64,000 nucleotides of DNA from Rhizobium sp. 16-488-2b (GCF_017741815.1 NZ_JAGHMF010000020.1:124001-188000); one strand, 5' to 3'. Shown: positions 43,247-52,354, counted from the stretch's first letter. Program-made: numbers and translations. Notes: generated by a model not told the origin, from the letters alone.

Positions 43247-43611
43247 CTGCCGAGCACCTTCCTGGCGATCTTGACCAGGTTTTCCGGATCGAACGGCTTG
43301 GTCAGCCAACCGGTGGCGCCGGCCGCCTTGGCGCGGGCCTTGAGGTCGGCGTCGGATTCGGTGGTGAGGAAGATGATCGGTACGCCGGTATGTTCCGGCA
43401 GCTTGCGCAGCTCCTCGATCATCGTCAGGCCGTCCATCACGGGCATGTTGAGATCGGTGATGATCAGGTCGTAATTGCCGGCCTTGGCAGCCGCCAGGCC
43501 CTGCGCGCCATCGGCCGCTTCGCTGACGGTGTAGCCCGCATTGGTCAGCGTGACCTTGGTCGTCAGTCGAATGCTTGCGGAATCGTCGACGGTGAGAATG
43601 TTGGCGCTCAT
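43243..43611 (-). CDS. cheY: Chemotaxis response regulator CheY
   Basis: 122 residues, a stand-alone receiver. The acidic pocket is VDDSASIR, the phospho-acceptor Asp lies in YDLIITDLNMPVMDG, the conserved Thr in IIFLTTESD and the Lys in WLTKPFDPE. When phosphorylated by CheA it acts on the motor or serves as a phosphate sink. Four-base overlaps with STAS and cheA genes show coupled translation. Confidence 0.95.
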   Translation of the reverse strand: MSANILTVDDSASIRLTTKVTLTNAGYTVSEAADGAQGLAAAKAGNYDLIITDLNMPVMDGLTMIEELRKLPEHTGVPIIFLTTESDADLKARAKAAGATGWLTKPFDPENLVKIARKVLGR

Positions 43612-43937
43612 GGCTTTACCTCTTCATGCAACCAGAATTTTGTATCTTCGCTGTTGAAGGCTTCCACGAAGCCGGCGCGCTCCAGCACCTTCAGGACTTG
43701 GCCGCGGGCGGGAGCCGCGAGTGCGAGCGCTTTGTCGTTGGTTTCAGCGTGCCGGCGAACAGCTTCGATCAGCTGCACAAAACTCAAGTCGGCCTCAGCT
43801 TTTTCGGGAATATCGAGAACAACGGAACTGTTATTCTTAAATAAAGACGCAATTTTCGAGAAGATATCCGAGATATTCCTGATCGTCAGAACTTCCGGCA
43901 GGGATATAGACTCGGAATACTGTTCACGCACACTCAC
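43608..43937 (-). CDS. STAS domain protein, first gene of the che operon
   Basis: 109 residues. The sequence SISLPEVLTIRNISDIFSKI and SVVLDIPEKAEADLSFVQLIEAVRRH is STAS-like, with the beta-alpha pattern of anti-sigma-factor antagonists; the usual phosphorylatable Ser lies near DLSFVQL. No kinase partner is next to it. STAS proteins at the head of che operons occur in several alphaproteobacteria and may tune array assembly or CheA; the function is not settled. It overlaps cheY by four bases. Confidence 0.85.
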   Translation of the reverse strand: MSVREQYSESISLPEVLTIRNISDIFSKIASLFKNNSSVVLDIPEKAEADLSFVQLIEAVRRHAETNDKALALAAPARGQVLKVLERAGFVEAFNSEDTKFWLHEEVKP

Positions 43938-44281
43938 TTCGGCCTCCTAGGGCGGAGAAATACTTTTTCAACCCTTTGAGGAATCTCACGGCACGCTTAA
44001 CAACACGTAAAAGTAGGTTGCAACGAAATGCAATTGAGACGAGTCCCGACTCCCTGAAATATCACCTGACAAAAATAATAATTAGCACTCAAACATGTTT
44101 ATAAAAGCAAACAAATTCATATGCTTATTAAAATTATGAGCGTTTGCCGGCAACGGGCGTCGTGCAATTCACGCTATGTTAAGCACAACGCTGACGAGTC
44201 TGGCGTGTTTACTCCTCGTTTCCATGATGCCCGTAAAAATAGTCCCGAACCTTGCTGAGGTTTTAAGTAAAGGACAATAAA
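43938..44281. other. AT-rich divergent promoter region between the che operon and the MCP-like gene
   Basis: About 344 bases without a gene and clearly lower in GC than its surroundings. It must hold the promoters of both the STAS-cheB operon and the plus-strand gene. I see no certain -35/-10 pair, CtrA box or flagellar-class element. Confidence 0.5.
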
Positions 44282-46018
44282 ATGACGAACGGGGCGACAT
44301 CGGCTGTAACTGCTTTCCAGGCATCTGGATCAGCCATCAGCCAAACACTGGAAGCGGCGCACAGCAAGGTCGAGGAGCGCTTTCTCGAAGGCGGCACCGT
44401 CCTGCTTTCGGTCATGGACGTCCTCAACCGACTGTTGAGCTCGCTCGATAACATCACCAAGGCGCTTGATGCTGGCGAGAATGGTGATGCCGGCGCGGAA
44501 CTGCGCTCAACGGTGAAGAGCCTCAGCGATCTTCCGACCGCCGAAAAGTCCCGCCGCGACGCGCTTTCGTCGCTCGCCGAAGCAGGATATTCGCTGCGCC
44601 GGCACGTCTCCGACATGCAGGAAACCATGCGCTACCTGCGCACCTTCGCCGTTACCGTGAAGATCACCGGCGCCGGCCTTGCCGAGTTCGCCGGCTTCGC
44701 GCAGGAAATTCTCGAGCGCATCTATTCCGGCACCGACGAGGTCAACCGCTTCGCCGGCCGGATCGAGGAGTTGGAAAAGGAAGTCAAGCTCGCCCTGACC
44801 TTCGGCACCGACGTCTCCAAGAGCTACGCCGACACGGTTCCCGCCGTGGCCAGCGCCCTTGATGGCGATGCCCGCAAGATCGCCGAACACCGTCAGAACC
44901 TCGCCGCTATCGCCCGTGACGTCGGCGCGGTCGCCAGAGGCGTGCAGAGCAAGGTCGCCTCGACCCTGTCGGCGCTGCAGATCGGCGACATCACCCGCCA
45001 GCGCATCGAGCATGTGCAGAGCACATTCACCCTGCTCGACGAATTCCTCGACAGCGAGGACGGACGCGGCCTTGATGCCGACGCCCGCGCACGCCTGCAA
45101 AACGTCATCCAGCACCTGACGGCCGCGCAGATGAACGAGATGTGCCGCGATTTTCACCGCGATTCCCAGAACGTCGTGAAGACGATCGCCAGCTTCGGCC
45201 ACGACACGCAGGAGATCATGCGGCTGCGCGACCAAATGAGCGGCGGCGGCCAAGGCAACTTCATCCGCGCGCTCGAATCCAGCGTCTCGGCCGCCCATGA
45301 GATCGTCAAGCAGGTCGACGCCGTCACCCTGAAGGCCGATCAGGTCAGCCAGTCGACCCGCGACACCACCGCCAAGCTTCTGGAAGCGATCGGCAACATC
45401 AAGGCGGTGAAGACAGACATCCATTACATGGCGCTGAACACCAATCTGCGCTGCAGCCGGCTTGGTGAAGCCGGCAAGTCGATCAATGTCGTCACGGCAG
45501 AGCTCCGCATCTTCGCCGGAAAGCTGGATGACAGCGCCGACGCCATCGTCAACGGCCTGCCTGCGCTGGAGGAAGCCGCCGGCCGCGTGGCACCATCGAG
45601 CGAGACGGCATCAGGCGGCCTGGCCGAAAACCTGACGACCGCCGTCGCCGATATCCGCACCGCCGCCGATACGATGGAAGCCGAGCTGAAGACACTGTCC
45701 GAACACGGCCGCGAGGTCGCCGGCAAGATCAACCTGTTGATCGGAACGCTGGATTTCCAGAAGGATCTCGGCGATGTGCTGGCAGGCTGCGCCGATACGC
45801 TGGAAGATGCCGCCGGCGCCGAGATCGCGGATATCTCGGACTTGGCCGAAGCCATCGCCCCGCTCGATCGCAAGATCTTCAAGCTCTACACGATGGTGCA
45901 GGAGCGCAACGTCCACCGCGACATCATCGCCGCGGTTGAAGAGACGGCAGCGGTCGAGCCCGAGCCGGCAAGTGCTGCGACCAGCGACGAAGACCTGTTC
46001 GAGGACGCGCTCTTCTAA
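44282..46018 (+). CDS. Soluble MCP-like chemotaxis protein with degenerate hairpin
   Basis: 578 residues, no transmembrane segment, almost entirely helical. Near residues 370-430 the sequence TDIHYMALNTNLRCSRLGEAGK followed by INVVTAELRIFA aligns by eye with the MCP tip QTDLLALNAAVEAARAGEHGK/FAVVASEVRKLA. The Glu of VEAAR is replaced (LRCSR), so coupling to CheA/CheW may be altered. No HAMP and no PAS motif was recognised. It is divergent from the che operon; a cytoplasmic receptor or array-modulating role is inferred. The acidic C-terminus ends SDEDLFEDALF. Confidence 0.75.
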   Translation: MTNGATSAVTAFQASGSAISQTLEAAHSKVEERFLEGGTVLLSVMDVLNRLLSSLDNITKALDAGENGDAGAELRSTVKSLSDLPTAEKSRRDALSSLAEAGYSLRRHVSDMQETMRYLRTFAVTVKITGAGLAEFAGFAQEILERIYSGTDEVNRFAGRIEELEKEVKLALTFGTDVSKSYADTVPAVASALDGDARKIAEHRQNLAAIARDVGAVARGVQSKVASTLSALQIGDITRQRIEHVQSTFTLLDEFLDSEDGRGLDADARARLQNVIQHLTAAQMNEMCRDFHRDSQNVVKTIASFGHDTQEIMRLRDQMSGGGQGNFIRALESSVSAAHEIVKQVDAVTLKADQVSQSTRDTTAKLLEAIGNIKAVKTDIHYMALNTNLRCSRLGEAGKSINVVTAELRIFAGKLDDSADAIVNGLPALEEAAGRVAPSSETASGGLAENLTTAVADIRTAADTMEAELKTLSEHGREVAGKINLLIGTLDFQKDLGDVLAGCADTLEDAAGAEIADISDLAEAIAPLDRKIFKLYTMVQERNVHRDIIAAVEETAAVEPEPASAATSDEDLFEDALF

Positions 46019-46033
46019 AACGTTGTAGCGCGG

Positions 46034-47116
46034 TCAGCGCAGGCGGCGGAACTTGTTGGCGGCTTCGATCCCCGCCTTCTGCTGCTCTTCCTCGATACCG
46101 AGGTAGAAATCCTCGAGCGCCGGGTCGGGCAGACCGGCACGGCGCGAGAGTACATACCACTTGGCGGCCTCGACAGGATCCGGCTTCGTGCCGAGCGCGT
46201 TGATATAGAGATGCGCCAGCTTGTTCTGCGCAACAACGTTGCCGTCATTGGCGGCGATTCTCAGCCACTGAAAACCCTTCTCGAAATCGCGCGGGCCATT
46301 GGTTCCGTTGACGAACCAGACGCCGAGATCGAGCTGCGCGGTGTCGAAACCGGCATGTGCGGCGCGCGCCATCCATTCGCGGGCAAGCTGCTTCTTCTCG
46401 GGCGGCAGATCGGGCAACGACGAGTAAATCTCGGCCACCGCGTATTGCGCGTCGGCGACGCCCTTTTCTGCCGATTTCTCGTAGAACGGAAGTGCCAGCT
46501 TCAGGCCCTTGTCGCCGGGATTGTCGGCGACCAGGATCTGCCCCCAGTTAAACTCGGCCGACGCATTGCCGGCTTCGGCCGCCTTGCGCATGTAGGTGTC
46601 GGCAAGCGTCTTGTCGCGTTTGACGATGCGGCCTTCCATCAGGATGAGCGCGTATTTGAACATCGCCGCAGGATCGCCGCCCTCGGCCGCCTTTCCGTAC
46701 CAGAAGGCAGCCGCCTTGGCGTCGCGCTTGACGCCGAGACCATCGGCCAGCAGTTCACCCATCAGCGTCTGCGCCGCCGGATCGCCGAGCTGCGCACGCG
46801 GCAGCGCAATCCCCATCGCCGTCAGATAGTAGCCGCGCTGATAGGCGCCATAGGCATCGTCGACCTTGCCCTTGTAGTCCTTCTCAGGCGGCAGGTCGGG
46901 CAGCTTCGCGCCCATGCGATCGAACACGCCGACACCGGTGGACGGTGTTACCCCGTCCGGCTGCGCGCGGCCTGATTTCAGTGTCTCAGGCGCGCCGGTG
47001 AGTGGTCGCGTGACCATATTGTCGACCTGCTGGGCCGATGCGCCATGCGCGAAAACCGCCACATATGTGGCGGCGGCAAGGAGGGAAAGGCGCAAATGGC
47101 GTGTCAGCATGGGCAT
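46034..47116 (-). CDS. Secreted Sel1-like repeat protein
   Basis: 360 residues from MPMLTRHLRLSLLAAATYVAV, with a signal peptide ending near ASAQ. At least six Sel1-like repeats are visible, with patterns such as AAFWYGKAAEGGDPAAMFKYALIL, ADTYMRKAAEAGNASAEFNWG and EWMARAAHAGFDTAQLDLGVWF. Sel1 arrays make protein-protein interfaces; rhizobial members such as ExoR act in the periplasm as regulators. This protein is not ExoR itself by length. It converges on the MCP-like gene and lies 10 bases after the ThiE-like gene. Confidence 0.87.
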   Translation of the reverse strand: MPMLTRHLRLSLLAAATYVAVFAHGASAQQVDNMVTRPLTGAPETLKSGRAQPDGVTPSTGVGVFDRMGAKLPDLPPEKDYKGKVDDAYGAYQRGYYLTAMGIALPRAQLGDPAAQTLMGELLADGLGVKRDAKAAAFWYGKAAEGGDPAAMFKYALILMEGRIVKRDKTLADTYMRKAAEAGNASAEFNWGQILVADNPGDKGLKLALPFYEKSAEKGVADAQYAVAEIYSSLPDLPPEKKQLAREWMARAAHAGFDTAQLDLGVWFVNGTNGPRDFEKGFQWLRIAANDGNVVAQNKLAHLYINALGTKPDPVEAAKWYVLSRRAGLPDPALEDFYLGIEEEQQKAGIEAANKFRRLR

Positions 47117-47126
47117 GAGGGCGATA

Positions 47127-47780
47127 TCAACCCTCAAACCGTGGCGCTTTTTCGTCAAGAAGTGCGTTGATTTCGGCAACCACCAGGGCCGCGCGCGCCG
47201 GCTCGCCGAAAACGGCGAGACGCATGGCCACGAATTCCGCGCCGCTTTCGGCGACAGCGAGCGCCGAAGCAGGATCGGTGCCGCCCATGACGATGCACGG
47301 GATCTCGATCATCGAGGCCCACCATTCGGCAAGCGCGAGGTTCTTCGGATGCGCCTCCGGCTTGATGTCGCCTTCGAGCTTGCCGAAGAAGACATACTCG
47401 GGCCGCTCCTCGCCGATCTCAAGCGCATGATGCCGGTCGGCCGCATTGCCGCCGCCGACGATCAGCTTGTCGGCATATTTCTCCACCGCCTCGGAAATCT
47501 CCGCCGCACCGCCGGTGATATGCAGGCCATCCGCCTTGGTGCGGCCAACGACACGGCTGTCGCCGGCAAGCAGCGCCGCCGCACCCGCGTTCTGCGCCAG
47601 CGGCACGATCTTTTCGGCATGTTTCTGAAACTCACCGTCACCAAGCCCGTATTGCGGCAGGATGATCGAGGCGACATCACCGCCCTTCAGCGCATCGCCG
47701 ACGATTTTCGCCTGCTCCTCGGCATCGGCGATATCGGGCACGATCAGCACCAGGCGGCAGCGGTTTTCAGGTTCGCTCAT
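47127..47780 (-). CDS. Thiamine phosphate synthase-like protein (ThiE family)
   Basis: 217 residues, TIM barrel of the ThiE type. The beta strands CRLVLIVPD, VASIILPQYG and ADGLHITGG and the phosphate-binding end IVMGGTDPASA are present. ThiE joins HMP-PP and THZ-P to thiamine phosphate. Other thi genes are not nearby, and the HAD/ThiE substrate loop cannot be confirmed, so a ThiE-like paralogue is possible. It is co-oriented with the Sel1 gene and may be co-transcribed. Confidence 0.8.
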   Translation of the reverse strand: MSEPENRCRLVLIVPDIADAEEQAKIVGDALKGGDVASIILPQYGLGDGEFQKHAEKIVPLAQNAGAAALLAGDSRVVGRTKADGLHITGGAAEISEAVEKYADKLIVGGGNAADRHHALEIGEERPEYVFFGKLEGDIKPEAHPKNLALAEWWASMIEIPCIVMGGTDPASALAVAESGAEFVAMRLAVFGEPARAALVVAEINALLDEKAPRFEG

Positions 47781-47887
47781 GAACTCTTTCCATTTCCAGC
47801 GGATTTCGCCATTTGCCGGCAGCTCCGCACTCGTTTTGTGTGAGTAATTCCGTTAGACCGGGCTGGCAAGGGGAGGACTTCAAAAGC

Positions 47888-48652
47888 ATGCCGATGGACG
47901 TGTCATTTTACTACGCCGCCATTCCCGCCGTAATTCTGGTCGGCCTCGCGAAGGGCGGTATGGGCGACGCCTTGTCGCTGATCGGATTGCCTTTTCTGGC
48001 TCTCGTCGTCTCCCCCGTGCAGGCCGCCGCCATCCTCCTGCCGATCCTGATCTTCATGGACATGATATCGCTCGTCATCTGGCGCAAGCATGGCGATTGG
48101 ACGACGCTGAAGATCATGCTCCCGGGCGCGCTAGCCGGCATCGCGCTCGGCTGGGCGACCTCCGCACTCGTTCCCGGCAGCGTCTTGCGCGTCGTCATCG
48201 GCATCGTCACCATCCTCTTTTGCCTGCGCTATTTCTGGAACAACTTCGGCCCCGGCAGAGGAAAGATCGTGCCGCCGCATGGCCAGCGGCCGGTACGCGC
48301 AACGCTCTGGGGCGCCTTTTCCGGCTATGGCAGCTTCGTCGCACACGCCGGCGGCGCGCCGTTCCAGATCTACGTGCTGCCGCTGCAGATGCCGCCGCGC
48401 GAATTTACCGGCACCAGCGTCCGCTTCTTCGCCATCCTCAACGCGGTCAAGCTGATCCCCTATTTCGCGCTCGGCCAGCTCGACACTCATAACCTCGCCG
48501 CCTCCGCCACGCTGCTGCCCTTCGCGCCGCTCGCCACCATCGCCGGCGCCTGGTGCGTGAAGCGCATGCAGCCGAAAATATTCTATCCCTTTATGTATGC
48601 GATGGCGCTGATCGCGGCCGTCCTGATCGCCCGCGAAGGCCTTGGATTTTAG
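47888..48652 (+). CDS. TauE/SafE family permease (sulfite exporter-like)
   Basis: 254 residues from MPMDVSFYYAAIPAVILVGL, after an AAGGGGAGG site. About eight hydrophobic helices; the conserved SafE-type elements GLAKGGMGDALSLIGLP (first half) and GAFSGYGSFVAHAGGAPFQIYVLPL (second half) are clear. The family exports sulfite, sulfoacetate or other organic anions; the substrate here is unknown. Divergent from the thiE-like gene. Confidence 0.88.
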   Translation: MPMDVSFYYAAIPAVILVGLAKGGMGDALSLIGLPFLALVVSPVQAAAILLPILIFMDMISLVIWRKHGDWTTLKIMLPGALAGIALGWATSALVPGSVLRVVIGIVTILFCLRYFWNNFGPGRGKIVPPHGQRPVRATLWGAFSGYGSFVAHAGGAPFQIYVLPLQMPPREFTGTSVRFFAILNAVKLIPYFALGQLDTHNLAASATLLPFAPLATIAGAWCVKRMQPKIFYPFMYAMALIAAVLIAREGLGF

Positions 48653-48720
48653 GCCTTAAAGGCCTTGCTGCGGCGCACAATTCGCTTGCCCAAATTCTCC
48701 GATTGACGTAGCTTTTCACC

Positions 48721-48981
48721 ATGTCGAACGTGGACCCTTTCACTGCGATTGCCGACCCTCACCGGCGCTTCCTGCTGGAGGAATTGCGACGCTCGCCGCG
48801 CACCGTCAACGAGCTCGCCGAAGGCCTTCCGATCAGTCGTCCGGCCGTCTCCCAGCACCTCAAGGCCCTGCTCGATTGCGACCTCGTCTCGGTCACCGCC
48901 GATGGCACGAAACGCATCTACGCGGTCAACAATCGCGGCTTCGACAGGCTCAATCTCTGGCTGGATCAGTTCTGGGCATAA
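48721..48981 (+). CDS. ArsR family transcriptional regulator
   Basis: 86 residues. IADPHRRFLLEELRRSPRTVNELAEGLPISRPAVSQHLKALLDCDLVS is a winged-helix ArsR domain. The metal-binding Cys motif of SmtB/ArsR proteins is absent (only one Cys), so it is probably not a metal sensor of that type. It lies 68 bases after the TauE/SafE gene on the same strand. Confidence 0.87.
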   Translation: MSNVDPFTAIADPHRRFLLEELRRSPRTVNELAEGLPISRPAVSQHLKALLDCDLVSVTADGTKRIYAVNNRGFDRLNLWLDQFWA

Positions 48982-49000
48982 CGCCATCAGGACATGAAAA

Positions 49001-49034
49001 CGCGCCGGCTGCGACCTTTTCGGCAACCGGCGCG
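49001..49034 (+). terminator. Possible terminator after the ArsR gene
   Basis: CGCGCCGG/CCGGCGCG arms with an 18-base loop that contains CTTTTC; no T run follows. Confidence 0.35.
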
Positions 49035-49136
49035 CAGGAACATTCCACGGACGCGACAAACTACTAAACAACTGGTTATATTGCGATATTTACCCTTTGA
49101 ATCGCGTCGACCACGCCCTGTAACGTTCTATCCTGC

Positions 49137-49310
49137 TTAGTGTACGGATGATTTGAGACGCTCAATCTCGTCTTTGATGCGCAGCTTCCTGCGCTTGCAC
49201 TCGGCAACCTCACGGTCGTCTCTGGAGGGGGATGCCATCAGAGAATGGAGCTCGTCTTCGAGAGCGCCATGCTTCTTCTGGAGTGATTCAAGATGAGCTT
49301 GAACAGTCAT
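49137..49310 (-). CDS. DUF465 (YdcH-like) small protein, first copy
   Basis: 57 residues from MTVQAHLESLQKKHGALEDE. The continuation CKRRKLRIKDEIERLKSS is the DUF465 signature, a helical hairpin with a basic turn. Its N-terminal start is supported over an upstream in-frame extension, which has no coding character. Function unknown; it is divergent from a second DUF465 gene. Confidence 0.9.
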   Translation of the reverse strand: MTVQAHLESLQKKHGALEDELHSLMASPSRDDREVAECKRRKLRIKDEIERLKSSVH

Positions 49311-49539
49311 ATGACCCTTCCTTCCTCTTACCTTTCTCCAGCCAACACCGCCGGAGATCCAAGGCGTCAACCCTCAAACTGTGACACATTTTTGAAGGCT
49401 TGTCGAAGGCGAAAACAAGGAGAGAGCGTGGCAAATTCATGATCGAGACTAACTAGCCGTTACCGCTATTTGGTGATAGGAGCTTGCAAAAATTAGCGAC
49501 AGGCCGGAGAAGGTCTGAAGACGATCATGGGGAATGCGT

Positions 49540-49743
49540 ATGCCGGATCAGGAACAGGCGGAAGTCAGGCTCATGGTGGCGCGCCTGCGCCAGGAGCATG
49601 AGGACTACGATGTCGCCATCAACGCCATGATCGCGACGGGCTGCGATGCGCTGCGCGTTCAGCGCATGAAGAAAAAGAAGCTTGTTATCAAGGACAAGCT
49701 GTCGAAGCTCGAAGACCAGATCATCCCGGATATCATCGCCTAA
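49540..49743 (+). CDS. DUF465 (YdcH-like) small protein, second copy
   Basis: 67 residues from MPDQEQAEVRLMVARLRQEH; GGGGA at the right distance supports this ATG over one two codons earlier. The C-terminal half (MKKKKLVIKDKLSKLEDQI) is the DUF465 pattern, but the first helix is longer and more acidic than in the partner copy. It lies 9 bases before purE and could share its transcript. Confidence 0.88.
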   Translation: MPDQEQAEVRLMVARLRQEHEDYDVAINAMIATGCDALRVQRMKKKKLVIKDKLSKLEDQIIPDIIA

Positions 49744-49752
49744 GGAAGTGTC

Positions 49753-50253
49753 GTGACGATGACAGACAGACCGACCGTTGCCATCATCATGGGAAGCCAG
49801 TCCGATTGGGAGACCATGAAGAACGCCGCCGATACGCTGGAGGCGCTCGAGATTCCCTATGACGCCAGGATCATATCGGCACATCGCACGCCCGATCGCA
49901 TGGTCGAGTTCGCCAAGGGTGCGAAGTCGGAAGGCTTCAAGGTCATCATCGCCGGCGCCGGTGGCGCCGCCCATCTTCCCGGCATGACCGCCGCGATGAC
50001 CCCTCTTCCTGTTTTCGGCGTTCCCGTGCAGTCGAAGACGATGTCCGGCCAGGACAGCCTGTTGTCGATCGTTCAGATGCCCGGCGGCATCCCGGTTGGA
50101 ACGCTGGCGATCGGCAAGGCCGGCGCCATCAATGCGGCACTTCTTGCCGCCGCGGTTCTGGCACTGTCGGACGAAGACCTTGCCGACCGACTTGACGAAT
50201 GGCGCGAGAGCCAAAGTGCTGCGATCGCTGAATACCCGATGGACGACCTATGA
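49753..50253 (+). CDS. purE: N5-carboxyaminoimidazole ribonucleotide mutase
   Basis: 166 residues. Class I PurE signatures are clear: IIMGSQSDWETM, SAHRTPDRM, IAGAGGAAHLPGM and QMPGGIPVGTLAIG. A GTG start is assigned (an ATG two codons in is the alternative); AAGGAAG is upstream. It converts N5-CAIR to CAIR in purine synthesis. It overlaps purK by four bases. Confidence 0.96.
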   Translation: MTMTDRPTVAIIMGSQSDWETMKNAADTLEALEIPYDARIISAHRTPDRMVEFAKGAKSEGFKVIIAGAGGAAHLPGMTAAMTPLPVFGVPVQSKTMSGQDSLLSIVQMPGGIPVGTLAIGKAGAINAALLAAAVLALSDEDLADRLDEWRESQSAAIAEYPMDDL

Positions 50254-51311
50254 GCATGACAACGATCGGCATCATCGGCGGCGGCCAGCTTGGCCGCATG
50301 CTGTCCATGGCTGCCGCCCGCCTGAACTTCCGCACCATCATTCTCGAGCCGCAGGCCGATTGCCCGGCAGCGCAGGTCGCCAACCGGCAGATCGTCGCCG
50401 CCTATGACGATCCCGCGGCACTCGAAGAACTGGCGACCGTCTGCGACGTCGTCACCTACGAATTCGAGAACGTCCCCGTCTCCGCAGTCGAGGCCTTAGC
50501 GCAGACCGTGCCGGTCTATCCGCCGCCGAAGGCGCTGGAAGCCGCCCAGGACCGTCTCGTCGAAAAGCGCTTCATCAATGATTGCGGCATTCCGACAGCA
50601 AGGTTCCACGCCGTCGATAGCCAGGTCGATCTCGAGGCAGCCCTCGCCGATTTCGGCGGCCAGGGTGTCTTGAAGACGCGCCGCCTCGGTTACGACGGCA
50701 AGGGACAGAAAGTCTTCCGCTCGACATCAGATAGCGCCGATGGCGCCTTTGCCGAGCTCGGCAGCGTTCCGCTGATCCTCGAGAGCTTCGTGGCTTTCGA
50801 GCGCGAGATCTCTGTCATCGCCGCCCGCGCCATCGACGGCAGCGTTGCCTGCTACGACCCTGCCGAAAACGTCCACCGCAACGGCATCCTGCACACATCG
50901 ACCGTCCCGGCGTCCATCACCGACGCCACGGCCGCCGCCGCGCGCGAAGCCGCCGAGAAGATCCTGTCGACGCTCGGCTATGTCGGCGTCATCGGCATCG
51001 AGTTCTTCGCGCTCGCCGACGGCAGCCTGATCGCCAACGAGATGGCGCCGCGCGTGCACAATTCCGGCCACTGGACGGAAGCGGCCTGCGTGATCTCGCA
51101 GTTCGAGCAGCACATTCGCGCCGTGGCGGGCCTGCCGCTCGGCAACGCTGACCGCCATTCCGACTGCGTGATGCAGAACCTGATCGGCGACGATATCCTT
51201 GCTCTTCCGGGCTGGCTGAAGCGGCGCGACACGCTGGTTCACCTCTATGGAAAGACGGAATCGAGACCCGGCCGCAAGATGGGTCACGTCACCACACTTG
51301 CGGGGAAATAA
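50250..51311 (+). CDS. purK: N5-carboxyaminoimidazole ribonucleotide synthase
   Basis: 353 residues. ATP-grasp enzyme with an N-terminal GIIGGGQLGRMLSMAA, the central ATP-binding region (VLKTRRLGYDGKGQKVF) and the metal site segment EMAPRVHNSGHWT. It makes N5-CAIR from AIR, bicarbonate and ATP, the substrate of PurE. Coupled to purE by the ATGA overlap. A small AGGGG/CCCCT hairpin follows. Confidence 0.96.
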   Translation: MSMTTIGIIGGGQLGRMLSMAAARLNFRTIILEPQADCPAAQVANRQIVAAYDDPAALEELATVCDVVTYEFENVPVSAVEALAQTVPVYPPPKALEAAQDRLVEKRFINDCGIPTARFHAVDSQVDLEAALADFGGQGVLKTRRLGYDGKGQKVFRSTSDSADGAFAELGSVPLILESFVAFEREISVIAARAIDGSVACYDPAENVHRNGILHTSTVPASITDATAAAAREAAEKILSTLGYVGVIGIEFFALADGSLIANEMAPRVHNSGHWTEAACVISQFEQHIRAVAGLPLGNADRHSDCVMQNLIGDDILALPGWLKRRDTLVHLYGKTESRPGRKMGHVTTLAGK

Positions 51312-51488
51312 GGGGTTTTCCCCTGACAAAACCGGCCACTGCCACGGGAAAAACACCTTCACGTGGTTGACACAGACAAGAGGCCGGGTTATCTGCACGC
51401 CCAACCTGAAGAGCGCGCCCTGAGCGCGCTTTTGAATGTAATAGATACGGGCGAATGTGAATTCCCCCCAACATCGCGGATCAAAACA

Positions 51489-51614
51489 ATGAAGATCAAG
51501 AATTCGCTCAAGTCGCTCAAGGCTCGTCACCGTGACAACCGCCTGGTTCGCCGCAAGGGCCGCATCTACATCATCAACAAGCTGAACCCACGCTTCAAGG
51601 CTCGTCAGGGCTGA
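51489..51614 (+). CDS. rpmJ: Ribosomal protein bL36 (zinc-free type)
   Basis: 41 residues, [20 protein letters not shown]. The four zinc ligands of the classical form are absent, so this is the C-minus/YkgO-like type, the common alphaproteobacterial bL36. A long in-frame upstream extension exists but has no coding character. Single gene. Confidence 0.93.
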
Positions 51615-51721
51615 TTTGGCTGGCCGGATGGCTCGGCAGCGCTTGCGCGCCTGAGCCTGTCCGGAAGGGTCCTTTTGTGATCCCGTTAAAGTGTTTTGAT
51701 CTTTCGCGTTGGCGGGCTATT

Positions 51722-52354
51722 ATGCCCGCCATGCGTTTTTTGGCCATGACCTGCGCGGCACTGCCGCTCTCCCTCGCCCTGCTCTCAGTTGCCTTGCCTG
51801 CCCATGCGCAGGAACCCGCACCCGCGCGGGACAAGGAAAAGATCGTCGAGCAGCAGGCCGCGAACCTCTCGCCCAAAGAACATCTCGATCAGCTCTTTGC
51901 AGCACTGAAGCGCGAACGCGACGCCGACAAGGCGGATAACATCGCCAACGAGATTCGCGCCGAATGGAACGATTCGGGCAGCGCTACCGTCAACCTGCTG
52001 ATGCAATGGGCCGACAAGGCGATCGAGGAGAAGCGCAACAGCGCAGCACTCGATTTCCTCGACCAGGCGATCGCGCTGAAGCCCGGCTACTCCGAAAGCT
52101 GGAACCGCCGCGCCACGCTGAACTACACCAACGGCGCGATGCGCAAATCCATGTCCGATATCGAACATGTGCTCGATATCGAGCCGCGCCATTTCGGCGC
52201 GCTTGCGGGCATGGCTTCTATCCTTGGTGACAGCGGCAACGACCAGCTGGCGCTGAAGGCATGGGAGCGCTTCCTCGAAATCTACCCCGCCAACCGCAAT
52301 GCGCAGGAACAGCTGAACACGCTCTCCGAAAAGCTCGCCGGCAGCCGCACCTGA
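51722..52354 (+). CDS. Secreted tetratricopeptide repeat protein
   Basis: About 210 residues; a second ATG at 51731 is an alternative start. Signal peptide up to PAHAQ. Two or three TPR units are seen in the second half (ALDFLDQAIALKPGYSESWNRRATL, and LALKAWERFLEIYPANRNAQ). A GGCGGGC/GCCCGCC palindrome covers the start and could influence translation. Periplasmic scaffold role is inferred. Confidence 0.87.
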   Translation: MPAMRFLAMTCAALPLSLALLSVALPAHAQEPAPARDKEKIVEQQAANLSPKEHLDQLFAALKRERDADKADNIANEIRAEWNDSGSATVNLLMQWADKAIEEKRNSAALDFLDQAIALKPGYSESWNRRATLNYTNGAMRKSMSDIEHVLDIEPRHFGALAGMASILGDSGNDQLALKAWERFLEIYPANRNAQEQLNTLSEKLAGSRT

